Of a stretch of DNA of 64,000 nucleotides, positions 41,611 to 50,764 are shown one piece after another. The stretch spans positions 15,262 through 79,261 of the forward strand of contig CAZDOO010000016.1 of the NCBI GenBank assembly GCA_964507045.1, written 5' to 3'. Position numbers and translations under genes: made by a program. The notes beneath the pieces were generated by a model. It was not told the DNA's origin. It was given only the letters and a program-made list of their open reading frames with translations, and did not search any database. Origin of the DNA: UBA8199 sp964507045. GTDB lineage: Bacteria; Verrucomicrobiota; Verrucomicrobiia; Limisphaerales; UBA8199. Position 1 is the stretch's first letter, and every line of letters begins with the position of its first letter.

Positions 41611-41865
41611 GCTACGGTGCGGGTGGGGTGGAGATACGCAGCTCGGGCACATCGCTCCAATCGGCGAGCGAGAAGCGCGGGTTTCTTTGCGCCACCACTG
41701 GCGCAGGCACGTGCGGAGCATTGCAGCGTTCACGCGGCGTTTAACCCGGCTGGAGGTGCTTCGTTCAACCAGGAATCCTGAGGCAACACATTTCGAACTG
41801 TTTGGTCGGGCCTGTGGCGGGTTTGCCGCGTGCATTGGCTCCCGGTTTTGCTATAGATTGCCTGC
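41611..41865 (+). other. Intergenic region upstream of recQ
   Basis: No gene recognised. The last part holds a likely promoter for recQ: an extended -10, TGC-TATAGA (41849-41857), 8 nt before the GTG start. No matching -35 was found. Confidence 0.35.
41849..41857 (+). promoter_or_regulatory. Extended -10 element for recQ, 8 nt before the GTG
   Basis: TTTTGCTATAGATT: TG at 41849-41850, one base, TATAGA at 41852-41857. Transcription would start at about the GTG at 41866, implying a leaderless mRNA. Confidence 0.35.
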
Positions 41866-44019
41866 GTGGAATCTGGCACGCCACCACTGCTGCCGCTGCT
41901 GAAGCAATACTTCGGCTTCCGGTCCTTTCGCCCGCTGCAGGAGGAGATCATCCGCGACGCGCTGGCAGGCAAGGACGTGTTCGCACTGCTGCCGACCGGC
42001 GGCGGGAAGTCACTTTGCTTCCAGTTGCCGGCCATGGCGCGGGCGGGGCTGACGGTGGTGGTGTCGCCGCTAATCGCGCTGATGAAGGACCAGGTGGATG
42101 CGTTGCAGGCCAGCGGGGTGCCGGCGACCTTCCTCAACTCGTCGCTGGCCGCGGGGGAATCCCGGGCGCGGTTGCGCGGGCTGCACCACGGGGAGTTTCG
42201 GCTGCTCTACGTCGCGCCGGAACGGCTGATGTTGTCGGGATGCCTGGCCGACTTGCAGCGGTGGGGGGTCAACCTGCTGGCCGTTGACGAGGCGCATTGC
42301 ATCAGCGAATGGGGGCATGATTTCCGGCCGGAATACCGCCAGCTTGCCGAGTTGCGCCAACTGTTCCCGGCGGTGCCGATGATGGCGCTGACAGCGACGG
42401 CCACGGAGCGGGTCCGCCAAGACATCGTGATGCTGCTCAAGCTGCGCGAGCCGAGCTGCTATGTGGCCAGCTTTAACCGCCCGAACCTGACCTACCGGGT
42501 GTTCGCGAAGCACAAGCCCTACGAGCAGTTGCTGAAGTTCCTGCGCGGGCGGCCCGGCGACAGCGGCATCGTCTATTGCCAGTCGCGCAAGACCTCTGAG
42601 AGCGTCGCCCGACGGCTGGAAGCGGACGGCGTGAAGGCCAAGCCCTACCACGCGGGACTCACCGCCAAAGAGCGCACAGAACATCAGGAGCTCTTCCTGC
42701 GGGACGAAGCGCGGGTGGTTTGCGCGACGATCGCCTTTGGCATGGGCATCAACAAGCCGAATGTGCGCTTTGTGGTGCACTACGATTTGCCGAAGAACAT
42801 CGAAGGGTATTATCAGGAAACGGGCCGCGCCGGCCGGGATGGGCTGCCGAGCGAATGCGTGCTGCTGTTCAGCGCCGGGGACGTGATGAAGCAGACGAAG
42901 TTCATTGACGAGAAGCCTAACCCGAAGGAGCGGAATATCGCGCACGAGCAACTGAGGCAGATGGTCCATTACGCCGAGTCGGGCGGCTGCCGCCGCAGGG
43001 AGCTGCTGGGCTACTTCGGCGAGCAGTCGGCGGCCGAAAGCTGCGGCAGCTGCGACAACTGCCTCTCGCCGCGGGACACCTATGACGGCACGGTGCCGGC
43101 GCAAAAGTTCCTGTCGTGCATCTACCGCATTCGGCAGCAGAGCGGGATCGAGTTTGGCATGAACCAGATTGTCGCGGTGCTGACGGGCGCCGATACGGAG
43201 GGCATCCGCAAGTGGGGCCATGAAAAGCTCTCGACCTACGGCATCGGCGGAGAATACAGCCAGCCCGAGTGGAAGGCTGTTGGGCGGGAGCTGATCCGGC
43301 TGGGGCTGGTGCGGCAGGCGGCGCTGGACAAGTTCGGCGTGTTGGGGCTCACGGAGGAGGGCCTGGCGGTGCTCAAGCAGCGCAAACCGGTCCTCTTAAC
43401 CCGCCCTGTCAGCGCGCCCAAACCCCAGGAACACCGGGCCGGGGAGATCGCCTGCGACGAGCTGCTGTTCGAGCGGCTGGTGCGGTTGCGCAAGCAGTTG
43501 GCTGATGAACGGGTCGTGCCGCCGCATATTCTGTTCTCGGATGTGACGCTGCGGCAGATGGCGCGCGATTATCCTGCGAACGAGCGCGAACTGGCGCGAA
43601 TCAGCGGCATGAGCACGCGCAAGTTGCAGGAGTTCGGGCGGGTGTGCCTGGCGGTGATCGCCGGCCACCTGGCAACCCAGCCGCGGCAGATATTCGCGGA
43701 CACTTCTTTCGAGGAGCCGGCGGCGCGGCCGGCGCGGAAGCCGCCCGGCGCCGCCGCCAGCGACGATAGGCCTTACGACGTTGAGTTGTTTGAACGGCTG
43801 CGGGCAGTGCGCCGGCAACTGGCCGAAGGCCGCAGCCTGCCGGCTTACATGATTCTTTACGACTCAGCCCTGCGTGAGATGGCGCGCGCCTGTCCGCAGA
43901 ACGAAGCAGAGCTTGCCGCGATCTTCCGCGTGGGCGCAAAGCGGGCGGGCGATTTCGGGGAGCGGTTTCTGGCTGAGATCCGAAACCACGCGCAGAGCAA
44001 GCCCCTGCCGTCCGGCTAA
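41866..44019 (+). CDS. recQ: ATP-dependent DNA helicase RecQ
   Basis: 717 residues from a GTG. Helicase motifs: FRPLQEEIIRDALAGKDVFA, LLPTGGGKSLCFQLP (Walker A), VDEAHCISEWGHDFRPEY (DEAH box), ALTATAT and QETGRAGRDGLPS. The zinc-binding cysteines are in GGCRRRELLGYFGE and CGSCDNC, followed by the winged-helix RQC domain. Two HRDC domains (about 510-590 and 640-717) end the protein, one more than in E. coli RecQ. It unwinds 3'-5' for recombination and fork repair. The GTG start fits the N-terminal homology. Confidence 0.95.
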   Translation: MESGTPPLLPLLKQYFGFRSFRPLQEEIIRDALAGKDVFALLPTGGGKSLCFQLPAMARAGLTVVVSPLIALMKDQVDALQASGVPATFLNSSLAAGESRARLRGLHHGEFRLLYVAPERLMLSGCLADLQRWGVNLLAVDEAHCISEWGHDFRPEYRQLAELRQLFPAVPMMALTATATERVRQDIVMLLKLREPSCYVASFNRPNLTYRVFAKHKPYEQLLKFLRGRPGDSGIVYCQSRKTSESVARRLEADGVKAKPYHAGLTAKERTEHQELFLRDEARVVCATIAFGMGINKPNVRFVVHYDLPKNIEGYYQETGRAGRDGLPSECVLLFSAGDVMKQTKFIDEKPNPKERNIAHEQLRQMVHYAESGGCRRRELLGYFGEQSAAESCGSCDNCLSPRDTYDGTVPAQKFLSCIYRIRQQSGIEFGMNQIVAVLTGADTEGIRKWGHEKLSTYGIGGEYSQPEWKAVGRELIRLGLVRQAALDKFGVLGLTEEGLAVLKQRKPVLLTRPVSAPKPQEHRAGEIACDELLFERLVRLRKQLADERVVPPHILFSDVTLRQMARDYPANERELARISGMSTRKLQEFGRVCLAVIAGHLATQPRQIFADTSFEEPAARPARKPPGAAASDDRPYDVELFERLRAVRRQLAEGRSLPAYMILYDSALREMARACPQNEAELAAIFRVGAKRAGDFGERFLAEIRNHAQSKPLPSG

Positions 44020-44078
44020 AGGGCCGCGGCTCGATAGCAGGCAACCGCTTTTCTCAGCCAGTGCTCGTGCCGGGAGCG

Positions 44079-44150
44079 GCCTAGCGCCCACTCGTGCTTG
44101 CCCGGACGGTGGGTGCCGCCGCTTGCTTTAGCGGAAGGCGGTCGCTAGGC
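44079..44150 (+). repeat. Nested inverted repeat in the leader of the LptF/G-like gene
   Basis: Outer arms GCCTAGCG (44079-44086) and CGCTAGGC (44143-44150) are perfect. An inner hairpin forms from CCGCCGCT and AGCGGAAGGCGG around 44115-44141. The structure ends 9 nt before the ATG at 44160. Confidence 0.5.
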
Positions 44151-44159
44151 TGCGGCGGA

Positions 44160-45287
44160 ATGCGGCTGCTGGACAGGTATTTATTGCGCGAACTGCTGGT
44201 TCCCCTGGGCTTTTGCCTATGCGGGTTCCTGCTGTTCTGGATTGCGTCCGACCTGTTCGTAGAGCTGGGCAGCTTTCAGAAGAAGGGGATGGAGGCGGTG
44301 GACATCGTGGATTACTACCTGGCCATTCTGCCGGAGTTTCTCGTGCTGGTGCTGCCGATCGCGCTGTTGCTGGCGCTGCTCTATGCGCTGACCAACCACG
44401 CGCGGCATCAGGAGATCACCGCCATCCGCGCCGCGGGCGTGAGCATGTGGCGGCTGTCGCTGCCGTATCTTGGCATGGGATTGCTGGCAAGCCTGGCCAT
44501 GTTTGCGGCAAACGAGTTCTGGGTGCCGCGGAGCGGCGCGCGGGTAAAGGCGATCCTGAAGCGGCATCAGGCTTCGAATCCGAACGAGCCCGGGCACGAC
44601 GAATACCGGAACCTGTTCTTCGAGAACACGCGCGACGGCCGCCGCTGGCGCGTCGGCGTGTTCAACACCCGGACCGGCGAGATGATTGAGCCGGGGGTGT
44701 ATCCCGCCGAGCGGGACGGCACCAAACCCTGGGAGCTGCGGGCGGAACGGGCGCGGCGGGTGGCTGGGATCTGGACCTTTTACAACGCGCTGGTGCTCAA
44801 GGAAACGGCGGACACCAACGCGCCGCCGGTGCCGACGCTGCGGACCAATGTGCTGGCCGTGCCGGAGTTTTCGGAGACGCTGGAGGAGATCAACAGCGAA
44901 ATTAGAATCCGCGAGACTTTGACGCTGCGGGCGGCCAAGAAGGCGGACGTGCCGATCCGGGACATCCTCAACTACCTGCGCCTGCACCCGCAGCTCTCGC
45001 GGTCCGACTGGTACTGGCTGCAAACCAAGCTGCAGGGACGGCTGGCGGCGCCCTGGACCTGCGTGGTGGTGGCGCTGGTGGCCATCCCCTTCGGGGCGGT
45101 TGGGGGGCGGCGCAATGTGTATGTGGGAGTGGCGAGCAGCATCATTATTTGTTTCGCCTATTTTGTTCTGCAGCAGGTGGGACTGGCGCTGGGAACCAGC
45201 GGGCGAATTGAACCGTGGCTGGCGGCGTGGTTTCCCAACCTGTCGTTTGGCCTGGCAGGCTTGTGGCTGACCGCCCGGATTCGATGA
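44160..45287 (+). CDS. LptF/LptG-family permease
   Basis: 375 residues. Starts RLLDRYLLRELLVPLGFCLC, the LptF/G N-terminal signature, with helices at about 10-35, 60-80 and 100-120, a periplasmic beta-jellyroll region (about 125-300), and three C-terminal helices containing FGAVGGRRNVYVGVASSII. With LptB it would extract LPS from the inner membrane and feed the Lpt bridge. Only one of the two permeases is here. The TGA stop overlaps the ATG of the histidine kinase gene (ATGA), an unusual coupling of an envelope transporter to a sensor. Confidence 0.88.
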   Translation: MRLLDRYLLRELLVPLGFCLCGFLLFWIASDLFVELGSFQKKGMEAVDIVDYYLAILPEFLVLVLPIALLLALLYALTNHARHQEITAIRAAGVSMWRLSLPYLGMGLLASLAMFAANEFWVPRSGARVKAILKRHQASNPNEPGHDEYRNLFFENTRDGRRWRVGVFNTRTGEMIEPGVYPAERDGTKPWELRAERARRVAGIWTFYNALVLKETADTNAPPVPTLRTNVLAVPEFSETLEEINSEIRIRETLTLRAAKKADVPIRDILNYLRLHPQLSRSDWYWLQTKLQGRLAAPWTCVVVALVAIPFGAVGGRRNVYVGVASSIIICFAYFVLQQVGLALGTSGRIEPWLAAWFPNLSFGLAGLWLTARIR

Positions 45288-47011
45288 GTGACGAGCTGGC
45301 AGAACTGCGGGCGCGTTACGAGCGGCTGAACCTGCTCTACGAGGTCGGCAACGTCCTGCATGCCACGCTGGATCCGCAGGAGGCGCTGCGGCTGATGCTG
45401 CACCAGGTCGTGCGCCAAATGCGCGCCGCCAGCGGCTCGGTGGCGCTCGTCAATCCAACCAATGGCCTGCTGGAAATCCAGGCCGCCGAGGGCCTGCCGT
45501 CGAACGCCGCCGAACTCAAGCTGCGCGTCGGCCAGGGCATCACCGGCTGGGTGGCGCGCACGGGCCGGCCGGCGCGGGTGGGGGATGTGACGCGGGACCC
45601 GCGCTACGTGATGCTGCGGCCCGGGGTGCGCTCGGAACTGGCGGTGCCGCTGGAAGTCGGCGGCGAGGTGCGCGGGGTAATGAATGTGGATGCCGACCGG
45701 GCCGAGGCGTTCAGCGCCGGGGATCAGGAGTTGCTGGAAACGCTGGCGGCACAGGCGGCGCGGGTGATCCACAACACCTGGCTCTATGAGCAGTTGCGGC
45801 TCAAGGCGCGGCTGTTCGAGTCCCTGGCCAGCGTTAGCCAGATCATCAACTCCACGCTCAACGTGGCGGATGTGCTGCGTGTCATCACCCGCGAGGCCTG
45901 CGCGCTCATGGGGGGCAAGATGTGTTCGCTGATGCTGCTGGACGAAAGCCGCGAGTGGCTCGAGTTGCGCGCCAGCCACGGGGCGGGCGAGGCCTACGTC
46001 AGCCGGCCGCGCCTGAGCGTCGAGGAGAGCCTGCTGGGGATTGTGGTGCGGCGGAAGAAGCCGATGCAGGTGGAGAACGTGCAGCTGTCCAGCTTGTATC
46101 AGAGCGTGGAGGTGGCGCGGCGCGAAGGGCTGGCGGGACTGCTCAGCGTGCCGCTGCTCTACGGCGGCCAGGCCATCGGCACGCTCAGCGTCTATACCGG
46201 CCAGCCCTGCGTCTTCTCGAACGAGGAGATCCGCATCCTGTCGGCCCTGGCGGAGTTGTCGGCCATCGCTATCGAGAAGGCGCGGCTCTACGAGCGCGTG
46301 GTGGATGTCGAAGAGCAGTTGCGGCAGAATGAAAAGCTGTCCGCGCTCGGCTTGCTAGCGGCCGAGGTGGCGCATGAGATTCGCAACCCGCTGACGGTGC
46401 TCAAGATGCTTTACCACTCGCTGGACCTGAAGTTCCCCGCCGGCGATCCGCGGGCCCAGGACGCGCTGAAAATCGGGGAGAAGATGGGGCAGTTGGACCG
46501 GACCGTGGAGCGGATTCTGGATCTGGTGCGCACCGGCGAGCCGGAGCTGGCGCCAGTGAACCTCGGCCACCTGATCGAGGAGTTGGGGCTGCTGGTCCGG
46601 CACAAACTCCGGCACCAGAACATTCAGTGGACGCAGAAGTTCGAGCCGGACCTGCCGCCGGTAACGGGCGCGGCGACACAACTGGAGCAGGCTTTTCTCA
46701 ACCTGATTCTCAACGCGGTGGAGGCCATGCCCGAGGGCGGCGCGCTGACCATCACCGCGCGCTCGGTGCGGTTGCCGCGCGCCAGCCCCCGGGCAACTCA
46801 TGTGGCGGTGGAGTTTCGCGACACCGGCCCGGGCATGAGCGAGGAGCAGCGGCAGCGCGCGTTCAGCTCGGTGCTCAGCACCACCAAAGCCAAAGGCACC
46901 GGGCTGGGTTTGGCGATCGTAGCCCGCGTCGTCGAGGCACATCAGGGAAAGGTAAAGATCAAGTCGGGCCCTGGCCGCGGAACAACGGTCACCGTGTCTC
47001 TGCCGCTGTAG
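45284..47011 (+). CDS. GAF-GAF sensor histidine kinase
   Basis: 575 residues from the ATG at 45284, which overlaps the previous stop. Two GAF domains (about 20-165 and 190-340; GLLSVPLLYGGQAIGTLSVY), a coiled linker, the HisKA domain with His364 in AAEVAHEIRNPLTVLKM, and a HATPase_c domain with the N box LNLILNAVEAMPEGG, DTGPGM and GTGLGLAI. No transmembrane helix: it senses a cytosolic small molecule or redox signal. No response regulator is encoded next to it, so its partner is elsewhere. The overlap with the LptF/G-like gene suggests a role in envelope homeostasis; that is inference. Confidence 0.92.
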   Translation: MSDELAELRARYERLNLLYEVGNVLHATLDPQEALRLMLHQVVRQMRAASGSVALVNPTNGLLEIQAAEGLPSNAAELKLRVGQGITGWVARTGRPARVGDVTRDPRYVMLRPGVRSELAVPLEVGGEVRGVMNVDADRAEAFSAGDQELLETLAAQAARVIHNTWLYEQLRLKARLFESLASVSQIINSTLNVADVLRVITREACALMGGKMCSLMLLDESREWLELRASHGAGEAYVSRPRLSVEESLLGIVVRRKKPMQVENVQLSSLYQSVEVARREGLAGLLSVPLLYGGQAIGTLSVYTGQPCVFSNEEIRILSALAELSAIAIEKARLYERVVDVEEQLRQNEKLSALGLLAAEVAHEIRNPLTVLKMLYHSLDLKFPAGDPRAQDALKIGEKMGQLDRTVERILDLVRTGEPELAPVNLGHLIEELGLLVRHKLRHQNIQWTQKFEPDLPPVTGAATQLEQAFLNLILNAVEAMPEGGALTITARSVRLPRASPRATHVAVEFRDTGPGMSEEQRQRAFSSVLSTTKAKGTGLGLAIVARVVEAHQGKVKIKSGPGRGTTVTVSLPL

Positions 47012-47027
47012 CCTGGCAGGGCGAGCG

Positions 47028-47702
47028 CTATTCTGCCGGCGGGTAAAAGAACAGCCGCGCGTAACCGTACGCCAGCAGTTCGCCAATGACAATGCGCACC
47101 CCTTGACTGGAACGCCACCAGTGCTGCTCGTCGTAATCCTTCGCTGGAACGGCTATCACGCCGACCGTGCAGGCGCTTCCCAGCGCTTTCTCGTATAATA
47201 GCCGCGAGCGGCGCGCGTGCGGGCCCTGGGTGATCAGATTAACCTTCGCAGGCGACATCTGATGTTCGCGCAGCCAGGTCCTCAAGCTGAGGGCCATGGC
47301 GTAGGTTCGGTCCCGTTGAGTCAGCGGGGTTGGCACCGCCTGGACGTCGTTGGTGCTCAAGCCGAGCTTCACCAGGGTGGCGGCACCCAGATGGGCGTAG
47401 TTCTTGTACTCGGACAAGGGCGCGCCCTGCAGCAACGGAACGCCGGTGACAAAGAGCCGCGCATAGTGATTCTGCTTGAATTCGGCGATGGCCGCTTCAA
47501 GTGTGTCGTCTGACGCCCACCCCTCGACGACCAGCACACCGCCCGGCGCGGGCTGAGTAACCGCCAGGAATGGGTAGGCCGCGCGGACCGCCATCAAGCC
47601 CAAAACGGCGCCAGTCACCGCCAGCAGGAGCCAGGCGCGCAGCGTCGGCACCCTGCATTGTCGCCGGCGAAGCAGCCCCCAATATGTCCGGTTCGGTTCC
47701 AT
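47028..47702 (-). CDS. DUF218 (YdcF/SanA/ElyC-like) membrane protein
   Basis: 224 residues from the ATG at 47702. One N-terminal transmembrane helix (AWLLLAVTGAVLGLMAVRAA), then the DUF218 fold: GGVLVVEGWASDDTLEAAI, ARLFVTGVPLL, STNDVQAVPTPLTQRDRTYA and KVNLITQGPHARRSRLLYEK. Family members ElyC and SanA affect envelope integrity and vancomycin sensitivity in E. coli; the chemistry is unknown. The frame extends upstream to 47849 but would overlap the divergent Fur gene. Convergent with the kinase gene, 16 bp apart. Confidence 0.75.
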   Translation of the reverse strand: MEPNRTYWGLLRRRQCRVPTLRAWLLLAVTGAVLGLMAVRAAYPFLAVTQPAPGGVLVVEGWASDDTLEAAIAEFKQNHYARLFVTGVPLLQGAPLSEYKNYAHLGAATLVKLGLSTNDVQAVPTPLTQRDRTYAMALSLRTWLREHQMSPAKVNLITQGPHARRSRLLYEKALGSACTVGVIAVPAKDYDEQHWWRSSQGVRIVIGELLAYGYARLFFYPPAE

Positions 47703-47800
47703 AATCGTCTGGCTCAAGGCTGTCATATAGCTCAAGACTGGCTGCAGGTCGAGCCCGGCGCTCATGAAGCTTGTCAGATTCCCATTCCGGGGTGACGGCA

Positions 47801-47829
47801 TTGACGAGATCCGGCGGACCACGTTAGAC
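47801..47829 (+). promoter_or_regulatory. Promoter of the second Fur-family gene, apparently leaderless
   Basis: -35 TTGACG (47801-47806), 17 bp, -10 TTAGAC (47824-47829). The ATG at 47837 is 7 nt after the -10, the expected transcription start, and no ribosome-binding site is possible between them. Confidence 0.5.
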
Positions 47830-47836
47830 TGGGCGC

Positions 47837-48310
47837 ATGGCAGACGCAATGAACCGGTGCGCCCGGGAGCGATTCCTGGGCTTTTTGGCGCAGAAGGAGC
47901 TGCGTCTAACCGGGCCGCGGCGGGCGATCATCGAGGCGGTGTTCAGCACGCAGAAGCATTTCACGGCGGAGGAATTGCTCCGGTGGGCGCAGCGGCGGGA
48001 TAAATCGGTGTCGCGCGCAACTGTCTATCGCACTCTGCCGCTGCTTACCGAAAGCGGTCTGGTCGGGGAGGTGGACTTCGGGGGAGACCACAAGTTCTAC
48101 GATCCCAATTACGCCCAGCGCCCGCATCATAATCACATTATCTGCCAGGACTGTGGCAAGATCGTCGAGTTTGAAAGCCAGCAGATCAAGCGCCTTGGCC
48201 ATGAGATCAGCCGCCGTCTGGGTTTCTCCGCGCAGGCTCATCGTCTGCAGATCATGGCGACCTGCGAGGAGTTCCGCAAGCTGGGCACCTGCTCGAAGAA
48301 GATCGGTTGA
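47837..48310 (+). CDS. Fur-family transcriptional regulator (second copy)
   Basis: 157 residues. Winged helix LRLTGPRRAIIEAVFSTQKH and recognition region SVSRATVYRTLPLLTESGLV; metal part HHNHIICQDCGKIVEFES with HxH and CxxC, and Cys residues near the C-terminus (TCEEFRKLGTC). It keeps the classical HHNH-type sensor site more fully than the regulator at 1883-2347. It may be the global Fur or a PerR/Zur type. It stands alone, divergent from the DUF218 gene. Confidence 0.9.
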   Translation: MADAMNRCARERFLGFLAQKELRLTGPRRAIIEAVFSTQKHFTAEELLRWAQRRDKSVSRATVYRTLPLLTESGLVGEVDFGGDHKFYDPNYAQRPHHNHIICQDCGKIVEFESQQIKRLGHEISRRLGFSAQAHRLQIMATCEEFRKLGTCSKKIG

Positions 48311-48318
48311 AGCGCCGT

Positions 48319-49209
48319 TCAGGTCCTCGGCTTGGGCGGTCGGGGCGGAGGGCGTTTCGGCGGGGAAGGCTTTCGGATTTCTGCATCGAAGGTTCCCGCA
48401 ACGAAGCTCTTATCCGCATCCGGCAGGCAGAGATAAATCCTGCCCGGCATCCGTCCGTTGGCGGCTTCGCCAAATGTGAGTTTAAGGGTGTAGCCGCTGT
48501 TGATATTCTCGGTAATGGGTTGCTGCTGCTCATCTTTCCAGCGCAAGACGACGCGCGGGGGGCGGGGGTGCGCGGGAGTAATCTCGATGGTTCTGCCGCT
48601 CAACTTCTCGCCCGGCCGCCAGTTCAGAAGCACAGTGATTCCCAAGTCCGGAGGCCAGGTCGTTCCCTGGCGGAGTGATAGAGTGCCGCCTTGGATCGTG
48701 GTCCGCTCGCAGGCAAAACCGCTGCCGTGAATCCTGCCGACCACGGCAGTCTCGGGGAACACGGCATTCGTGAGGTCCAGCGTCCAAGTGATGTTCGTCG
48801 GGACAGGATAGGCGGGATTGAGCGCCCCCGGAGCGTTCGACGCTTGGGCCGGCGCATTAGTGCCGCGCGAAACCATTGTGCGAGCGGGTTTGAAGACCCG
48901 GTCGCGGAAGACAAACAGCGCCGCGCCCGCGGCGCCCAGGAGAACCAGCAGGGCAACCAGAGCCGGGAAAGGGGTGCGTTGGGACGAGGCTGGCAGCGGA
49001 CCTGACTGGGATGCGGCGTCCGGTGAAGTCGGGCGGGGCTTGGCGACCTGGGCCGCCGACAGGATGAACTTGCTGTCCTGCGACGCGGGTGCCTGCGGCA
49101 CGACAATCTTCTGAAAGCACGTCGGGCACTCGATCTGCCCGCCGCTGGTGCTGGCGTCAGCCGTGATGTGCTGGCCGCAAACCGGACACGCGAATTTGAA
49201 CTCGCTCAT
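48319..49209 (-). CDS. Zinc-ribbon membrane protein of unknown function
   Basis: 296 residues from the ATG at 49209. The N-terminus is a four-cysteine zinc ribbon (CPVCGQHITA ... CPTCFQKIVVP). Then a linker rich in Pro/Ser/Ala, one transmembrane helix (ALVALLVLLGAAGAALFVF, about 85-105), and a beta-rich domain outside the membrane (TWTLDLTNAVFPETAVVGRI, GRIYLCLPDADKSFVAGTFD). The end is Lys/Pro/Arg-rich (PPKRPPPRPPKPRT). I recognise the N-terminal layout from many Verrucomicrobiota proteins but know no function. Convergent with the Fur gene (8 bp) and divergent from argH. Confidence 0.7.
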   Translation of the reverse strand: MSEFKFACPVCGQHITADASTSGGQIECPTCFQKIVVPQAPASQDSKFILSAAQVAKPRPTSPDAASQSGPLPASSQRTPFPALVALLVLLGAAGAALFVFRDRVFKPARTMVSRGTNAPAQASNAPGALNPAYPVPTNITWTLDLTNAVFPETAVVGRIHGSGFACERTTIQGGTLSLRQGTTWPPDLGITVLLNWRPGEKLSGRTIEITPAHPRPPRVVLRWKDEQQQPITENINSGYTLKLTFGEAANGRMPGRIYLCLPDADKSFVAGTFDAEIRKPSPPKRPPPRPPKPRT

Positions 49210-49310
49210 CGCTTCGATGCCTACAATTTCACACCGGGCCGGTGAGGACAATGCTTTTTTGGCAGTGACTTCCCCGGCGCTTCGTCGCACATTGAGCGCG
49301 AGCAACGCGC

Positions 49311-50711
49311 ATGAAAAAGACCTCACCTGTCTCTCGGAGCGGACGTTTTGCCGGCGGTCCGGCGGCGGCTGTGGCGCAATTCACCGAATCCATCTCCTTC
49401 GACTGGCGGCTCTGGCGCCAGGACCTTGCAGGATCCATGGCCCACGCGACGATGCTGCGCAAGGCCGGCTGCCTGACGCGGCGGGAGTCGCGGGCGATCA
49501 TCCGGGGGCTGGCGGCCATAGGAAAGGAAATCAAGGCGGGTAAATTCCAGTGGCAACCGGAGCTGGAGGATGTCCACATGAATATCGAGGCCGCCCTGAC
49601 GCAACGGGTGCCGGCGGGGGCCAAGCTGCATACCGGCCGCTCGCGCAATGACCAGGTCGCGCTCGATATGCGGTTGTGGCTGCGGGAGCAAATCGTGGAG
49701 CTCCGGCGGGAGATCCGGCTGCTCCAGCGCGCGCTGGTGCGCTTGGGCGAGCGCGAGCGCGAGGTGGTAATCCCGGGCTACACGCATCTGCAGCGGGCGC
49801 AGCCGGTCTATCTGGCGCACCACCTCCTGGCCTACGTGGAAATGCTCGCGCGCGACTCACAGCGGCTGCAGGAATGCCTGGCGCGGGTGAACATCTGTCC
49901 CTTGGGCAGCGGCGCGCTGGCGGGCTCGACGTTGCCGCTCGATCGCAACCTCGTGGCCGACCTGCTCGGGTTTGTGGACGCACAGGGCCGGCCGCGACTG
50001 ACCCAGAACTCCATGGACGCCGTGAGCGACCGGGACTTCGCGGTGGAGTTTTGCAGCCACGCGGCGCTGTTGGGGGTGCACCTGTCGCGTCTGGCGGAAG
50101 ATCTGGTCCTGTGGTCGAGCAGCGAATTCAACTTCATTCGTATCGCCGACGCCTACACCACCGGTTCGTCCCTGATGCCGCAGAAGAAGAACCCTGATAT
50201 CGCGGAGCTGATCCGGGGCAAGAGCGGCCGCCTGGTCGGCAACCTAGTCGCGCTGCTGACGCTGCTCAAGGGCCTGCCGATGACCTACAATCGCGACTTG
50301 CAGGAGGACAAGGAGCGGCTGTTCGACACGGCGGATACGGTGCGCGCAGTGGTCCGCCTGTGCGCCGCGACGCTCGATCACACCCGGGCCAACCGGAAAG
50401 CCTGCCTGGCGGCGGCCAGCGATCCGGCGCTTTTGGCAACCGACCTGGCGGATCACCTCGTGCAAAAAGGGTTGCCGTTCCGGCAGGCGCATCATGCGGT
50501 AGGCAAGCTGGTGGCGCTGGCGGAAGAGCAGGGCAAGCCGCTGAACCTGCTCACGCTCGCGGAATTGCGATCCGTCGAAAAGAAGTTCGGGGCGGACGCG
50601 CCGCGGGTCTTCGACCTGAAACGGTCCCTGGCCCGGCGCCGGCTCACGGGAGCACCGGAAACCTCCGAGGTTGGGAAGCAGTTGGCAAAGTGGAAGAGAC
50701 TGTGCGGCTGA
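49311..50711 (+). CDS. argH: Argininosuccinate lyase
   Basis: 466 residues. Fumarase/aspartase-superfamily signature GSSLMPQKKNPD, plus LHTGRSRNDQVALDMRLWLR, YTHLQRAQPVYLAHHLLAY and EDVHMNIEAAL, all ArgH-specific. It splits argininosuccinate into arginine and fumarate, the last step of arginine synthesis. Followed by the squalene/phytoene synthase gene after 53 bp in the same direction. No other arg gene is near. Confidence 0.96.
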   Translation: MKKTSPVSRSGRFAGGPAAAVAQFTESISFDWRLWRQDLAGSMAHATMLRKAGCLTRRESRAIIRGLAAIGKEIKAGKFQWQPELEDVHMNIEAALTQRVPAGAKLHTGRSRNDQVALDMRLWLREQIVELRREIRLLQRALVRLGEREREVVIPGYTHLQRAQPVYLAHHLLAYVEMLARDSQRLQECLARVNICPLGSGALAGSTLPLDRNLVADLLGFVDAQGRPRLTQNSMDAVSDRDFAVEFCSHAALLGVHLSRLAEDLVLWSSSEFNFIRIADAYTTGSSLMPQKKNPDIAELIRGKSGRLVGNLVALLTLLKGLPMTYNRDLQEDKERLFDTADTVRAVVRLCAATLDHTRANRKACLAAASDPALLATDLADHLVQKGLPFRQAHHAVGKLVALAEEQGKPLNLLTLAELRSVEKKFGADAPRVFDLKRSLARRRLTGAPETSEVGKQLAKWKRLCG

Positions 50712-50764
50712 ACAACGCGCCGCGACATCCGGCGGCGGCCCGATGTTGCCAGCACGCAGAATCC

